Source: Podocnemis expansa
Lineage: Eukaryota; Chordata; Testudines; Podocnemididae
DNA: 64,000 nt
NCBI GenBank assembly: GCA_007922195.1
Contig: ML682005.1
Location: 25,889,015-25,953,014 of the forward strand
Direction of reading: 5' to 3'
Positions 39,571-54,000 of this stretch are shown here, piece after piece. A program made the position numbers and the translations under genes. The notes beneath the pieces are model-generated. The model was not told the origin of the DNA and ran no database searches. It saw only the letters and a list, made by a program, of their open reading frames with translations. The first letter of the stretch is position 1, and the number at the start of each line of letters is the position of its first letter.

Positions 39571-42500
39571 AAGGTAAAAAGAAGGAATTAATAGGTTTCG
39601 TTTTACTGCTTAGCCATAACGCTAGTAATGCTGTATCAATGCAGACTTTACCCACAAGTACATTTTTAAACAAGTAATATCTGGTGCAGGTATTATACGC
39701 CATCTCTGATGTCGTATCTTGAAGTTCCCTGGTTCAGTGACCTGAGCCTAAGGAGCTCTCACCCACGGCAGCAGTGCTGGGGTAGAAATCCCAGTTGTAT
39801 TTGGTATTGAATGTCCTGTTCTTCACTGGATCTGCGCATAGCTGTGTTTCACTGTCTACAGTGTTCTCCCCTTTTCGCCTCCTCCCCCTCTTTAAGATTA
39901 CTCACCATTGCTGTGACTGCAGCACTGTAATCTTGTGTGGGGGTAGAGATTTTACAGTGATTCCAGGGTTAGCGGCCATGCAATAAGCAGGCTGAGACTA
40001 GTGGGGAAATGCCAAGGTTTAGGATAAACAGTAGACTCAGGAAACCCAGCTTCAGCATTGCTTCCTCCTGAGAATTACCGATAAGAAGTGTTCAGTTTTG
40101 TAGCTGCATAATTGATGAAATGGAGTTCCATTAAAGTAAATGCATTTAATCTTCTTCATACTTAGCTTTTTACAAAGGAGGAGGCACCAGGATAGTTAAC
40201 AGTGAAGGATAATGGCTGTATGTCAGCTTTTCTCCTGCTCACCTCACTGTCCTCTCAGGACAGACTGGAAGCACCTCAAACTGATTCTCAGCCCTGTCTG
40301 TAATGTGATGGTTCCGGCCCCAGTTATGGTGCTCAGCTAGGTAATTACATTAGTTACTAAACACATCAAACAACTGTGCATTGTCTCCTTTGTAGTGAAA
40401 CAAGGTAAGAATCTGCTGCCTTTGGATTAATTTTTTTCCAAGAGGTATTTGGAGAACAAATAGTTGTCCTAGTTCATACAGCAGAGGCAACAGGAAATGA
40501 GCAAGCAACTAGCTGAAACTCTGATTTGCCCTGATAATTTCCTATAAGGAAAATGCACAGGTGCACTAATTTCTTGCTGTGGCTCAATGGGTGTAACTCA
40601 AGGTGGAAGATAATTCTTCCCTGGTGAATACTGAAAGCTGTGCTTGTAGGCAATAATGGTCAGTGGCTTTGTGTGAGAGAGGAATAAGGGGTTCTTCCTA
40701 GGGGCTAGTATTGGAGGAGACAGAACCTTAACTGTAGTTCAGTTTTCTTAATAAATAACCCCACTTTATTTTTGCAGTGTAGCATAGTGTTAACCTGAAG
40801 TTGGAATATAAATTATCTGTCTCAGAGCTGTGGCCTAGTTTCTGCACAGAGTTGTGATCTTACAGGACTGGGCCTTTTTACATAACTAGCTCACCAGAGC
40901 CTTGGCGCTCTCAGCAGTGTGGAAAAATATTTGAATGTGTATGTAGCGAAAGCTTCTGCCAACCCCACAGGCTTTTTTTTCCACTGAAGCCTGAAGTAAC
41001 AACCACTCATGGGGACCACTGCAAGGTGAGTTTAAAATCAGTGGTGGCAGAAACAAGGTGTAGAAAAATCGCATGCTCTGATCTTGGAATCACAAGGGGA
41101 ATTTTTTTCAAGGTAAAACAAGTCTTAATTTGCCACCTCCTGCATTTATAAAATGATTATTGGTACCTGTCCCAGGAGACTGGGACTCCATAGAGTTCTC
41201 AACTAGTGCTATGTGTACCCTTGGAGTACACCAGAGGTCTTACAGGGGTACATCACCTCACCCAGATATTTGCCTAATTTTACAACAGGCTGCATAAAAA
41301 GCATTAGCAAAATCAATACACATTAAAATCTCATACAACTTATTTATACCACTCTAATGATACTGAAGCGTAAATATATTTTTAATCTAATTGATTTACT
41401 ATATGGTAAGTGAGAAAAAAATGTTTTTTCAGTAGTAGGATGCTATGGCACTTTTTATATTTATGCTTATATAAGCAAGTAGTTTTAAATGAAGTGACTC
41501 ATGAGGTATGCAAGACAGCTCAGACTCCTGTAAGGGGTCCAGTAGTCTGGGAAGATTGAGAGTGAAGGTTTTAGAAAGCCATTTTATTAGGCGGAGCTAC
41601 AGCTGTAGGATTTTGGACAAATCAGCTTCTAATAAGGGCTAGTTGTCTCTCTCTCCAGTCTGAAATTGTCTAATTTATAAACACAGATTCTCAGCAAAGC
41701 ACTAGAAGATGCAAATCTTAAACATCTCCTGAATAGCTGCAACAATTACTCTTACTGCTTTGTTCCTTTTAATTTAAATAAAGTTGGATTTGGGGCTTCA
41801 TGCCAGTTTTCTCCACCTTGATTCAGCCTTAGTCTATATACCTGGAGCCTCAACAGTAAAGCTAGTCCACTTACCTTGTTTTTAGGATACGAGGAAGAGG
41901 AGTACAAAATGAACTGAGACAAGGACAGGATGTCTAGGTGACTTTTCACCAACTTGGTTACATAAGAGGATTTACTTATTTCTAGGCATCAGCCCACTTA
42001 CTTAGTGAGGCAAAAAACTATTGCTTATGTGCAAGAATTCTTCAAGAAATGCACTGAAAACTTCCATTATTTGTAGATTAGCTACCAGTAGTTTAAACTT
42101 CATAGGGACTAAACATAGATAATGGGAGTGGAAGGAAAGAGGGAGGCAGTTACTTAAGCCTTCAGCTAGTCACCCAGAGCACCAGTGGTTTGGTTTCTTT
42201 TTTGTTCCTTTCCAGTTAAGATTAAAGTCCAAGGGGTAGCTCATGCCAAATTTCTCTAACTTCCAAATGTCTGCATAGTATGTTAGCTCCTCCAAAAATC
42301 CCTGGGACAGTGCAGCCATATCTGGAGTTTGGCCTCTTCTGGTATTAGGGAAGGAGATTAGTGCTGGTTAGTCAGTCATTATGCTCACCAAAGAGAGCAC
42401 AAAGGGAAGGAATGTCTTCCATGCAGTGGTGTATATGAGTGGTTGTATTTAGTGATGGCAATAGCTTATTACTAGCTCCTTGGCAGCAAATTTCACAGGA

Positions 42501-43375
42501 GTTAACACCATTTAACTGTTTGTATCCAAGCTGTGTTAAGGTTACATTTGTATTGTGGTTTGTTGTGCTGTCTCCTAGGGAAAAAAAAAAAAGCAACTCC
42601 TCATAGGAAGGGGATAGGGCCTGTCTATTACATAGACAGGCTGTAGGTGATACTGTGTGTCTCACTGCAACTCCCTTTGAAATCTGTGGGAGTTGAGAAC
42701 CAAACACATCACAAATTTGGATCCTAATTCTTGGTAGTCAGACACCACCTGAAAATATCTGCCCTTGCCCATCAATCTGTGAAGGAAGAGTGCAAAGGAG
42801 AAAGTCAAGTCCCTGTCTTTCTCCACCTCCTTTGTTTAAGGCTGGACTCTCGGACCTTATCTCCCCATCCTCTGTTCCTTTACAAGTTACAGCCAAAAAC
42901 CATGACCAGTATTCAGGGCCCGAAGACAAAGAACAAATTATGAGATTTCAATATTTCAGCCCAGGTTCCACAAAGCTTAGGACTAAATATTAAAATAGTC
43001 AGTTTTTAATCATGCATTATGTCAAAAAAGCTCAACCAGGAAAACATCTTTTGAGTTTATTAGTAATCCATAAACAAACTGCATTCCAGAATAACAGCAT
43101 AGAAACAAGCAGAAAAACATCCCCTTGCCTTGCTTGCTTAGAAATGATTGCCCTGTTCTAGTGGAAGTCATACAAAAGTACATGCATCCTGATACTACAA
43201 AGGAAGAAAGGCTTTGAGAAACTAACACTTCAGAGTTTGGTTTGTGCTTTTATGCTACAGGAATTACATTCCCTCTCAAGTTTTTCTTCCTTAATGGAGG
43301 ATCCTCCTTCAAGCACACAGCTCCTTCACCCTCCCCTCTCAGCCCAGTGTTGCAAACTTTTCGGTCCTCTTAGAG

Positions 43376-43545
43376 CAGGGGTCTCAAACACATGGCCCCT
43401 AAACCTATTTCCTGCAGCCTGCAATGACACTATTGTTACCGATATTTGCAATATCGTTGTAGGAAAAGGTTTCAGTGGTGCGGCCCTGGGGCTACCATAC
43501 TACTCCTCATGCGGCACTCGTAGTGATTTGAGTTTGAGACCCCTA
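43376..43545 (+). mobile_element. hAT-like MITE, family B
   Basis: caggggtctcaaacac to gagtttgagacccct; flanks share CTTAG. Intergenic. Confidence 0.7.
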
Positions 43546-44597
43546 CCTTAGCATGTATTTCAGAGATTAAACCTACAGGTGGGCCCCTGCTGTCTGCAAT
43601 GCATGGTGCCTTTGCTTAGGGGGTAAGTTCAAGGCAGGAGATGTCCTTTAGATGTACTGCAGTTAATGTAGTGCAATAACCTCCTGTGCAGCTTAGTAAT
43701 GTAACACTGTAAGCCTGGCAAGAACATGAACTGACTGCACATCTTACGGGCAAACAGACCCATTATAGCTGACAGATGCATAGGACTAAAGGTCCCAATT
43801 AACCTTTTAGGTCAAGTTACTTTTGAGGGTACCTAATGACCCTGCTGTACCTGTCAAAGCATCATGGTCATTAAAACCTCTTGTGGGTACCTAAGCCAAC
43901 TCAAGAAGCTTGTGGGTGAAGCATGGAAGAAAACAGAACACCTCTCCTAGGGGGTAGCAGCTCTTTACCTGCTAAGAAACCTTTTTCATGCCCAGGACTA
44001 TGATGGCAGGAGTCCTAGGTTCTAATTCCACCTTTGTCATAAATGTTCTGTCACTCTGGGGAGAGGAAGTGCTGTGATTGTTCCTCAGCTTTAAGCTGTG
44101 CAATACCTACCTCACCGAAATGCTGTGAGGCTCAGAAGCAAATCCATGCTGTGTCTGAGACAGTCCAGAGGTGCTATGCAAGGGCTGAGGGGGTGAAAGA
44201 GGGACAGTCACAGTGCTGTCACATGACCTACAGTGCACAGAGCTGGGCCATGGGCTCTGTCACCAGCTGCATCCTTCTTTCTGCCCCTTATTCACTGGTG
44301 GTTAGGCCTGTGCCACCTTCCCCAGCCATTAGGCTGGCATGGGATCCACAGTGAAGCAGTTCTCTAGGCTGCCCAGAGCCTGCTTCTATTCATTCTCCTC
44401 AGTGCACAGCTCCATTTCTTGGGCCTGCTGCAAGGCTCAAAGTTTTAGCTTCTCAAGGTAGTTAGGCATTCTGAGGTCTCCTCATGGAAGCTGCTACAGC
44501 AGCACCAGTCCTCGAGCACAAGCACCTCATGTTGCTGGAGGGGAAGGTATGACCCTTTGGAGCTGATTTCAAAAGTTTGGAAAAATACTTTCCTGAT

Positions 44598-44876
44598 GCA
44601 AGGGCAGGGCCACACTGACAGCCATTTTTGGCAGTAGTTGAATGAGATATGCAAGTTAAATTAACTTGTGTGGGTCAGTTCAACTGCCCTAGGCCAGGCA
44701 TGTCCGCTGTGCTAAATCAAACCGAGGGCCCTCTCTTTGACTCAGTGCTACTCCAGTTGCTGAGGTCGTCTTAACGGATTGGCTTCCTCATTGACTGAGT
44801 GGGTCTTCACAGATGTGATCAAGAGGGTCGATCTGACATCGGCAATTATTGCCACTCTCAGTGCAGACTAAAACCC
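44598..44876. mobile_element. MITE, family E
   Basis: gggccacactgacagccatt, gagatatgcaagttaaatta and gactgagtgggtcttcacag; ends with a diverged agtgcagactaaaaccct. Confidence 0.55.
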
Positions 44877-44908
44877 TTGAGACTGACCTGCTCAAAAACT
44901 GGTTTAAT

Positions 44909-45102
44909 CTAAAGAATTAATTTATTGCATAAGCTTTTGTGGGAGAAAAATCCTACTTCATCAGACACTTTAAGCATTTGACGGAGTGGGATTTTTCTCC
45001 CATGAAAGCTCATGCAATAAATAAATTTGTTAGTCTCTAAGTGCCACAGGACTCCTTGTTTGTTTTACTGAACTATACTAACACTGTGGCCCCTTTTGAA
45101 AC
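44909..45102 (+). mobile_element. Foldback retroposon copy
   Basis: Inverted arms 44915-44970 and 44972-45040, then the family tail to the end. An imperfect flanking repeat is visible (aaactggtttaatc / aaacttggtttatc). The left arm read on the minus strand contains an exact CTGATGA (44958-44964). Confidence 0.72.
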
Positions 45103-45494
45103 TTGGTTTATCAAATGCTTTCAAATGAAAAACAGTTTAGAAGAGTAAAGCAGGGCCCTGACACTGCCCATTTTGTCCTGCAAAGGCTGGGTAACACGTC
45201 CTACAGTGGCATGGACAATGTATCATTAACCCCTTAGGTGCCCGGTCGCATATACTTGATCTGCTAATCTTCTCCTTTAGCATGCCCTGTGAGCAGTGGA
45301 AGATTAGGAGGGCTTGAGAACCTTTGCCCACACAGTCTGTATGTGCTGCTTGGGATGCCCTGACTTAGTTTGCCATCTGTCAATAGCTAAAGAACACAGA
45401 GCCAGCCTCTGATCTAGAAATGTAATGTTACACAAATGCAGCTGAATAGTGCCATAATCCCCTTTTTCTGTACTTGCAGGATGATTATGGAGTT

Positions 45495-45850
45495 AGAGTT
45501 TATCTACACTTGAAATGTTAGGACAGCCCAGCTACATCTATGCTGCTACAGCACATCAATGTCGACCTTACGTGGGCACAGCTCTCTCATCACCATAGGC
45601 AATCCATCTTCCTGTGAGCCCCTATAGCAGAGACAGTGCCTATAGTGATAGAAGGGGTTTTCCTGTTGCTGTAAGTATTCAGCCTCTCAGAGCAGGATAA
45701 GCTAGGTTGATGATAGAATTTTTTTGTCAACCCAACATGTCTACACAGGAAAGTAGGTGTCTAAGCTACATTATGCAGGGAGGTGACTTTTTCACAAGTG
45801 AGTGCTGTAGCTCTATCAATCCAATTAAAGTGCAGAGCAGACCTTCATCT
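45495..45850. mobile_element. MITE of the gtctacact kind
   Basis: gagtttatctacacttgaaa, gatagaaggggttttcctgt, and the inner half caacccaacatgtctacaca. Intergenic. A related fragment lies at 62896-63075. Confidence 0.45.
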
Positions 45851-46599
45851 GTCTCCAGATCTCCCAATTTCAGGTGAACTGGTTCAGGCTGTAATGGAGT
45901 CCAATTGGCTTGTGTCTCAAAGAGATACCACAGGCTCTATGTCTGTTTTGCTAATTTATTAGAGTCCAGTGGCACTTCCTAGCTGTTTTCTTACTAGGCT
46001 GCTTTTTGTTAAATACTAATGTGTATCATAGGAAGATCACAAACATATTAGTGAAGTTAAGGAAAACAAGAGAATGGACTGCATGCCTGGGACTAATATT
46101 AACAAATATTCAACAGCTCAGTTTTAACTTAATGTTACAAATCAAAGAAAAAACAAACAGCTTCCAGTCTTCAACATTAAAATAACTTAGAACTGAGTTC
46201 TAAGATAATACGTATGCTGTCACACCAGAACACAGCACTTTCCCCCTACTCCATGTGCAATGTCACTTTTGCTAGTACAATTAAAATAGACATTCCTAAA
46301 AGCTGTGCACAAAGCTGGATGAAGTTAGGCATGATGGTAGCCTTCATGATAGTCTAAAGTTGGAAATCATCCTACTCCCAGCTATCCAACATGCAGCCAA
46401 GCTTAGAATTATTAATGGTAATGAGGAAGACTCAGGTAACAGACTGTTTTTGGCAAATAAATTGGATAATATATATATATTTTTTTCCTAATAGCCTTCC
46501 CTTCTGGGGGAAAGTGCTCTTTGAAAAACACCCAGAACCCCTCTCACAATGCACAGAAACAAAGATAGTTTGTGTGTTATTTTGGATCCTGTAAAAAGT

Positions 46600-49500
46600 T
46601 CAGCATAATTGATACATATAGGAAGAATTAAAATTATACACAGCTATTCAGCTTATGATATGAAAGGTTCTGGTAGGAACTGGTCATACTTTACTGCTTT
46701 AATGTAAAGTACACTTTCATGCTTAGAGTCCAGTGGGTCACAAACACAGTATTGCTGCTATTCTAAAGATTATTTTGACCTGTTTTCTTCTTTTCATGTA
46801 GCCCAAAGAGCTAACAATCTTACTAATCAATATTACTTTGCCAAAAGAAACAACCATTTGACCTTTCCAAACCTATAAAAGCGGTTAAATTTTTTTTTTT
46901 ACAATAATTTAAACATGGATAATTAATACACACAAAGGCTATGCTGCAAAGGCATTTTATTTTCCCAGATGTTTTTTTTTTCCAAAGGCCTGAATGAAAA
47001 AACCCATAAGCAACATTGCCACCATGAACATTGAAAGAATTTCTTCTATACATGTAAGAACTGCGGCAAAGACCTGCTTGCTACTTTCATCACAGCAAAG
47101 CTAAGCTAGCTTTGAATTCCCAAGAACTGTTTTCATGTATAAAATACAAGACCAGTGCATTGTCAATGGTATTTTCTAAAACCCTTTGGGACTCCTCTGA
47201 TGCACTGAAACAAGTCCTAGATTTATTAAACACAGTTAGAAAAAACTAAAATTTTAAAACCTCATGGAAACAAGCCTTCAGTTCTAGTCCCACATTTTTT
47301 AAAAACAAATTCATTTTAAAACATCTGTGAGAGGCTCAACTTTAATAATAATCAATATACATATAAATAGGTCTCACTCTCTTTTTAAATCTTCATGGGA
47401 AAGTCAGTTCCCCATGCTCAATACATGACAGCTTTCTAAATATTAATAAATATATTACAGCTATTTACAAACTTACGTTTTTCTATTCTGACACTGATAT
47501 GAAATTTAAGCTCTAAGTAGGACACTGTGGGCAGCTTGAGGTACACAGGCAAAGTGGACTGGTCCTTGACACTAATGTGACTGGTGGGGTAGAAAGCCCA
47601 TCATAGCCCACTCCACACGCATCCAGGCAGAGTGGATCGAGCTTCTTCCACCTTTGCATAAGAAACAAAAGTATGTTTCTGATTTTGCTTCCTCCTCCAA
47701 ATTAAAGGCCAACACATTGTACAAGGGCTTATTCTCCTTAATATACACCTGAGCAACTGGCATGGAAAAAACAGAAGCAGCACAGCTTGGCAGTGGGATC
47801 CCCCTTTCCTAGCGCCCACGGGAACCCGTGTGCGCTAAGATCACAGGGTCAGTTCAGACTGTGGAAGAACTCGCAGCAGCCAGCCTTTGCACCGTGCTGC
47901 CCTCACATAGTGATGGACTGTACACTGACGGCCATTCAGAATGTCCCAGGACCAGTTGTGTGTTTGTACAGTGCCCACCACAACAGTTATGGCCTGTGAC
48001 TGCAAGTGCTGCATGCTATGGAAATACAAGTAATACGCTCATTAGCAATCATGCTAGAAGCAGCATAACACTCCTACAGCTTCTAGCTTCCTCTGAGGAT
48101 GCAATGATTACGAGAGAGAAGATGTCATCAAGGGAGCCATGCTGCTAGAAGGTAGCCAAGAATGAGGTTGTTGTATGGAGGAGTAGGCCTTCATGGATGG
48201 CTCAAGATCTGCAGGGCTGGAATCTGATTTTACCACACCTACGCGGAATGAGGCCAACACTGTTCAACAGAAAGGAAAACATGCTGGCTACTCTGCACCC
48301 TTGAGAGCCTCAGAGACATCAAGGAACAAATTTCCTGTTCCTGCAGCTTCTTCCAAAGGACCATGGAGAAGAATGGGAAATAGATGTATGGGTGTATAGG
48401 GGGATGTTTCCCAAGAAACACTATACATAGAATAAAGGGGGTGGGGGGGTTAAAATAAAAGCCCCACCTACTTACTTGGGAAGTGTTCTTCTGATGTGAA
48501 TACTATGCAGTACAGTGAGGGAGGGACGAACTGGATAGCCTGCAAAGATTTAGTTTGGCACAGAAACAAGGCAAAAAAAAAGTGCTACCATGACTGAAGA
48601 GCTATCAATGACTAATGAGATCTTTCATTCCCCCTTTCACATGAATTGTGCTGCCCCCCGTACTAGGTCCTAAACCCATCAAGATGCTGTTGTTCCTTTA
48701 ATACAGCAGACCCATCGTCCTGTGGTCTCCAGACAGAAGGGTGGAGCCGCTGCACTTCCTTTGCGGAAAGGAAAGCATGAAGACAGAGAACTCTCCTATA
48801 ACTCTGAATTGCCTGTGCCGCTTAAAGACTAACAAATCTAGTTATTGCGTGGGCTTTCATGGGAGAAAATCCCACTTTGTCAGACACTTTTTGAAGATGG
48901 AGGAACTTACAAATGTGTTAGTCTTTAAGTGCCATGGGACTCTTTGTTTGTTTTGCTGAACTAGACTAACAATGCTGCTCCTTTGGAATCTGAATTGCCT
49001 CTGGTCATCAGTTCAGTCAAAGCCTTAACGTTATTTTTGTATATTCTTTGTGTGTGCAAACCTGGGTGTGTCCCAGGATGGGTTTAAAGAATCTTTTGTA
49101 TGCAATAGATTTACCTGATTAACATGCAAATATGCCTTGAACGGGACAGAAATCCTGCACAGCTGGGCAGCACGGTGCCCTGCCTACTGTGGAATTGGAG
49201 TAGTCGCACTGCATGGAAGGCAGGGATAGGGGTTGGGAAGCCTGTGGTCAGCAGGTGGTTCCTGCCCTCCCAGACAACAGGGATGATGCAGCCGCAGTTG
49301 CAGAGCAGCTCTAATGCTCCTCAATGGAATGTGGGTGTCATACTCTGATCATCAACACAGAGCTCCTACATCAAGCCTAGAATTTGGCTCCTACTGACTT
49401 TAAAATGCATAAATATGTATTTAGAGTTTGAAAACAGACCAACCTTAATTGTATTATATAAATCCAGTCCCAGTTACTTTGGAGCAGTTCTGAGGTATCT

Positions 49501-50836
49501 CTCATCCATTTCTAGAACAGAAATGTGAATAAATAGATCTGAATCTTTCCTATTATTCTATAATACAGTCCTGTAGTACTATTAAATACGGATCTGTGTA
49601 TGAAAAATGTTATGAAAAAGTTACTGTTTATGCACAGTGGCTGATTTTCAAGTAATGTGGTTGTGTTAGTTTATTTTTTAAATACCAAAAGGACCCAGCT
49701 CCATATTATGGACTAAACTCCAAGTATGTTTTCATTAAAAAAAAAAAAAATTGAATATAAAATAGAGCAAAAAGCATGTGATATATGTTAGCTTTGAACT
49801 TTTAAGAGCTAGGCTTCCCCCCCCCCCCCCCAATTTGTTAAAAAGCAAAACAAAGTGCCTTAATCTAAGACTTTGTTGTCCCAAATTTCAGCAGGATCTG
49901 AAATTTTACAGCCAAGTTATAAACCCCTGAAAAACTTTTAATTATAGCAGTGCTTGTGCGTTACACTATAATACAAATATACATTTTACCCACCTTTCTC
50001 TCAGGGTAACCATGTTACATACTTTACAGGAATTCAGTTAAAATTAGAAGCCTCCCTTATTTCCCATCCTCCCCATCACGTCCACAGCTCCATCTATTAC
50101 TAAAGCTACTACCATCAAATATAATAATCATAATACATTCAAGATAAGGAATAAACTACTATTAACCTGCACAGGAAACATTTATAATTACATGGGGGCA
50201 CAGAAGTACAGCAGCTTAGGGAAAATGGCCACCCATGTGGGCATACAGCCTTGATATTTTGCACTAGAACACAGACATAGTTAAGTTCCACGTTGTGCTA
50301 TGATCGCAAAGCAGTACCAACAGTTGAAAGAAAGATCATTTTGATAGCATTCGCAAAACCTAGGTTTTGCATTGTGAGCCAATGAGAGCAGCAGCTCACA
50401 CTAGGCATCTGGTGTACAACATGCTCCATGTGGCATGTAAACAAGAACATGAACACTATTAGGTTGGTAATGCCAATATGACTTACTGCTTGCAACTGTG
50501 CTAACAGACACCTGTGTTAGGTTTGGTTCTTCTTTAGAAATACAATTCAGCTCCTGTCCTGAAAACAAGTCAAGGAATGATTAAAAAAACTGAATGCAAG
50601 TAAAGGCTTTCTATCTCCACAATGCGCGTATACACACAAAAGGCAACTGTTTCAAACTACTGTCTCCTTCCAGTGCAAATGAGATATGAATGTAGTGTCT
50701 GTGGAAGCTGCAGAGTAGCAGCACTGTGATCTAATGCAAATTCAAGCTCGTTAAGTAGAAGAAAAGGAAGAAAGTTTCAGTGGTCTTTCTCAGATGCTGA
50801 CCTCTTGAAGACAAAGTAAAGAAAAAGGCACGAGAC
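46600..50836 (-). other. SPIRE1: Probable SPIRE1 3' UTR and downstream flank
   Basis: AT-rich and mostly free of recognisable repeats apart from one foldback copy (48815-48988). AATAAA on the minus strand occurs at 47222-47227 and near 46955; either would give a 3' UTR of roughly 3.6-3.9 kb. The real end is unknown. Confidence 0.35.
48815..48988 (+). mobile_element. Foldback retroposon, copy with 12-bp target duplication
   Basis: Same family (cttaaagactaacaaatcta..., gtctttaagtgccatgggac). Flanked by TCTGAATTGCCT (48803-48814 and 48989-49000). Probably within the SPIRE1 3' UTR. Confidence 0.78.
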
Positions 50837-51095
50837 TCAGATCTCATTGATTGTTCTCTCAGAAGGGCTGTATTCAGAGGTGCCTGGTGATGACATATAG
50901 AATGACTGTGTTTTCCTTTTTAATCTGGCTCTTTTGTTAGCCAGAGAGAGGCTGCGCCGGCTTGAGCTGATGATTTCCGAAATAAACTTTTTGCAGTCCA
51001 CGCACACCTCCATAGTGCTCCAGTCCTCCATTAACTCTTTGGGAAACTGCAACTCTTCATTTGATTTATCCACAGACTTGGACTTTGTGGACAAC
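50837..51095 (-). CDS. SPIRE1: SPIRE1 last coding exon
   Basis: 259 nt from acceptor ttttttag (AG at 51096-51097) to TGA at 50837-50839. Encodes [60 protein letters not shown] and the end [12 protein letters not shown] is the last Cys pair of the finger; the basic stretch KRARLKRK follows it. Confidence 0.97.
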
Positions 51096-54000
51096 CTAAA
51101 AAACAGAGAAACTGTTCCTTATTTGTTATCATTATTTACTATTTAGCACAGCTTTTGGACAGCAATGGAGAGACCTCCCAAAGAGAGAGAAGACACTTGC
51201 TGCCCCTGACTTAATAAGGGGGGAAACAAAACCACAAGGAGTGAATGGAGGTGGGAAGACAGGTCAATAAAATTGCATGGTTATTCAGTGAAGGCTAGTG
51301 TAAAATATGATTTGGCAAAGAGGATTTTATGAATCACTACATGGATCTCTTATTTGGCTAGTTTTGTGAGTAGGCATCATGGCAGAAAGGTCTTACAGAC
51401 AGATTTTTCTTTTAAGGATCCATATACACAAGCAAAAATATAAGCATATTTATCAGTTGTACTGGTATTATAAACAATGTCAGCTATTGTATAGGCAGGG
51501 GACAGCATATTTTAAATAGCACGTCAGCTAATGTAAGTAAATAAAGTTTATATTTACTAAATAGTAAATAAAAAGTTGTCAGGCTGGATTTTTGTTTCAC
51601 AGTCCTTATCCAGTGAAAAAATAAAATTGGGACGGAAAACCATCTTTGGGTTTCTAAAAATATATTACAAACACTAACAACTAAAACAAGCTCTGCAAAT
51701 AGAGCCTAGTAAATGATGCATCACTAACTACTAGCTGACTGAGAAGATCTTATGAAGAGCTGCTTATTCGTACCACAGTGACCTAGGAATCTCTCTCACC
51801 TGGACAGGCTCCTAAGTGACCGGTGGTGGCTGGTGGAGGGTTTCTCTGGTCTCATAAAACTTTCTCCTCTCTGCAAAGTAGAAGGTCCCAGAGAGAAGAT
51901 AGGAAGGGCGGAGTATGGTTTTGATGGCAATCGCATCTGTTACAAGAGCAGGAGAATGACAGCGTGAAGTATTCTTACTAAGACACAGTCTTTCTGAAAG
52001 GGACAAAATGAAGGTTCCAGAACTTACCTTTTTGCAACACTGTGAGCATACAGGCCTGTATAGAAGAGTAAAAGTATGAATCATTCAACTGAAAAACACG
52101 TTATTTGTGTAAAACAGTGTTGGGTGCATCGAGTTCCATATTTGCTGTCTCATTGACTATCACCTTAACACTGGCTCCCTTTACAAGTCAACATTTTTTC
52201 CCCCAGTTATGACAGCATGATCAACTCAAATGGAATCTGAAATTCACTTTGTTCTTTCAGATTCCCTTGTCAACCCCCATAAGGAAGATTCTGCAGAATT
52301 TTTTCATTGCCTCATACCCAAATGGGCTCTGCTGGGCTAATGGAGGATGCTATTACAGCTGTTTTATTCTAAAACCTAAGCAGCTCTGAATCTGAACACA
52401 TTAAAGGAGCAGATACGTTAACTAAGAAAGAGCTACCTATAGTCAGTTTTCAGACCATAGCTGCATTTCACAACCAAAACCAAACACCACTGTGAATTAA
52501 AATAGAAACTAGTGGGGTAAGAGTACTAATATCTCATTCTGAAATGGATGCCTATCAGCCACCAAAAACATACCTCTTACAGAACTGACAGGTGTAGGAC
52601 CAGGTGAAGAAAGAAAACCGCCTTGTTCGGCAACAGAAACAGAGCTAAAGAAATTGAAAACAGAAGAGACTGCAATATTAGTACAGCAGTTCAGTCCTGG
52701 AAATAAAATTACATACTTCTCTTTGGGTCGTGGAGGAAGATACATGGACTGAAGTTAAGCTACAGTTATTTGATAAGTTCAACATGCAGGAGCCCAGGGG
52801 AGGAAAAGAAGACACCAATTTTTTTCACGGTCTATAGTCTGCAAAATAGGTGCTCAGATATTAGATCCCACTGGGTCACTTGAAACTCTAAGCTCCCTTT
52901 ATTTTGAGCCTCTGAATGTCATGCCCAAGGCTTAAAAACAAAACAAAAAAAGCCCTCACCAAACTACACACACACATACACATGAAGAAACTCCCAAAAG
53001 TGTGAGACTAATGCATGCTGCTTACCTTTGGAGGACACTGGAGCCTTAAAATTATCCCACTTGCTTTAAAACCCAGAATATATAATTCAGCCAGGCAAGG
53101 GGAAAAAAGGATTCCTCATCCACTTTATTACAAATTAATTAGAAGAACCTGTTGATATATCTCATTGTCCCTTTCATATGAGGGCCTTGGTTTCACATTC
53201 TTTATATAGGGAAAGCTATGATAGATGAGGGCTCTGAGCCAATTTGTGAACCCCATCTTGTTTTGTGGGTACTATTTTGTTTCTAGGGCTCCACTTTTAT
53301 GCCATAATCTTCATGCTGGAGCATGAGCCTCATGCTGTACTGCAATCTCCAATGTGAATTAGTGCATCCACTTTTTTAGTGGAGGCTTTAGACCTAGTTG
53401 AATGACTAAATCTGAGAAGCTGGCACAGAGCAATCCAAAGCCATCAGTGCTATTTGTCTCTCAACTGCCAGCCCAACCACAGAAGAAAGACTCCCTTCTA
53501 CACAGAAGGTAAAAGATGGTGGGGTGGGATGGGGGAAAGGGACAGGAGCTAATCAAAGGATTTATTTAGATGGGAACACTCTCTGGGAAGGAGCTATCCA
53601 TGGCTACTAGTCAAGAGAACAGGCAAAGGACTGACAAGGCAGGAGCAGTTGCTTGCCCTAAGGATGTTGACCAAATCCTGAACTCTCAGGAGGGATGAGA
53701 TCAGACTTGGTGGCTGTATTAAGGATTTTGTTTTTTTGAATATCTGTAACTCACTCATGTACTTTGTTAAGAGTAAAGGGTCTGTTGGCTATTAATTCTT
53801 TTGCTAAATCTGGGTATTTTGCTTGCCAGCCAAGTTGTCCCTGAAGGGGCAAATCAGGAAGCTCAGATGACTCACAGTAAGATGGAACTCTGAAGGAACA
53901 TATGTATATAACTTTAGGAGCTCAGCAGGACTGGGTCATTGGTTCTAGGGTTCAACTGTGGTCCCAGTTCCCAAGACTGGTAGCAGATATAGGGTCTGCT

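Larger units (their letters stand above)
36050..46600. other. Intergenic region between the 3' ends of PRELID3A and SPIRE1
   Basis: Contains only the repeats listed separately plus unrecognised unique-looking DNA (notably 36050-37380, 38120-38900, 39600-43370, 45850-46600). No exon-like reading frame with splice sites was found. Confidence 0.5.
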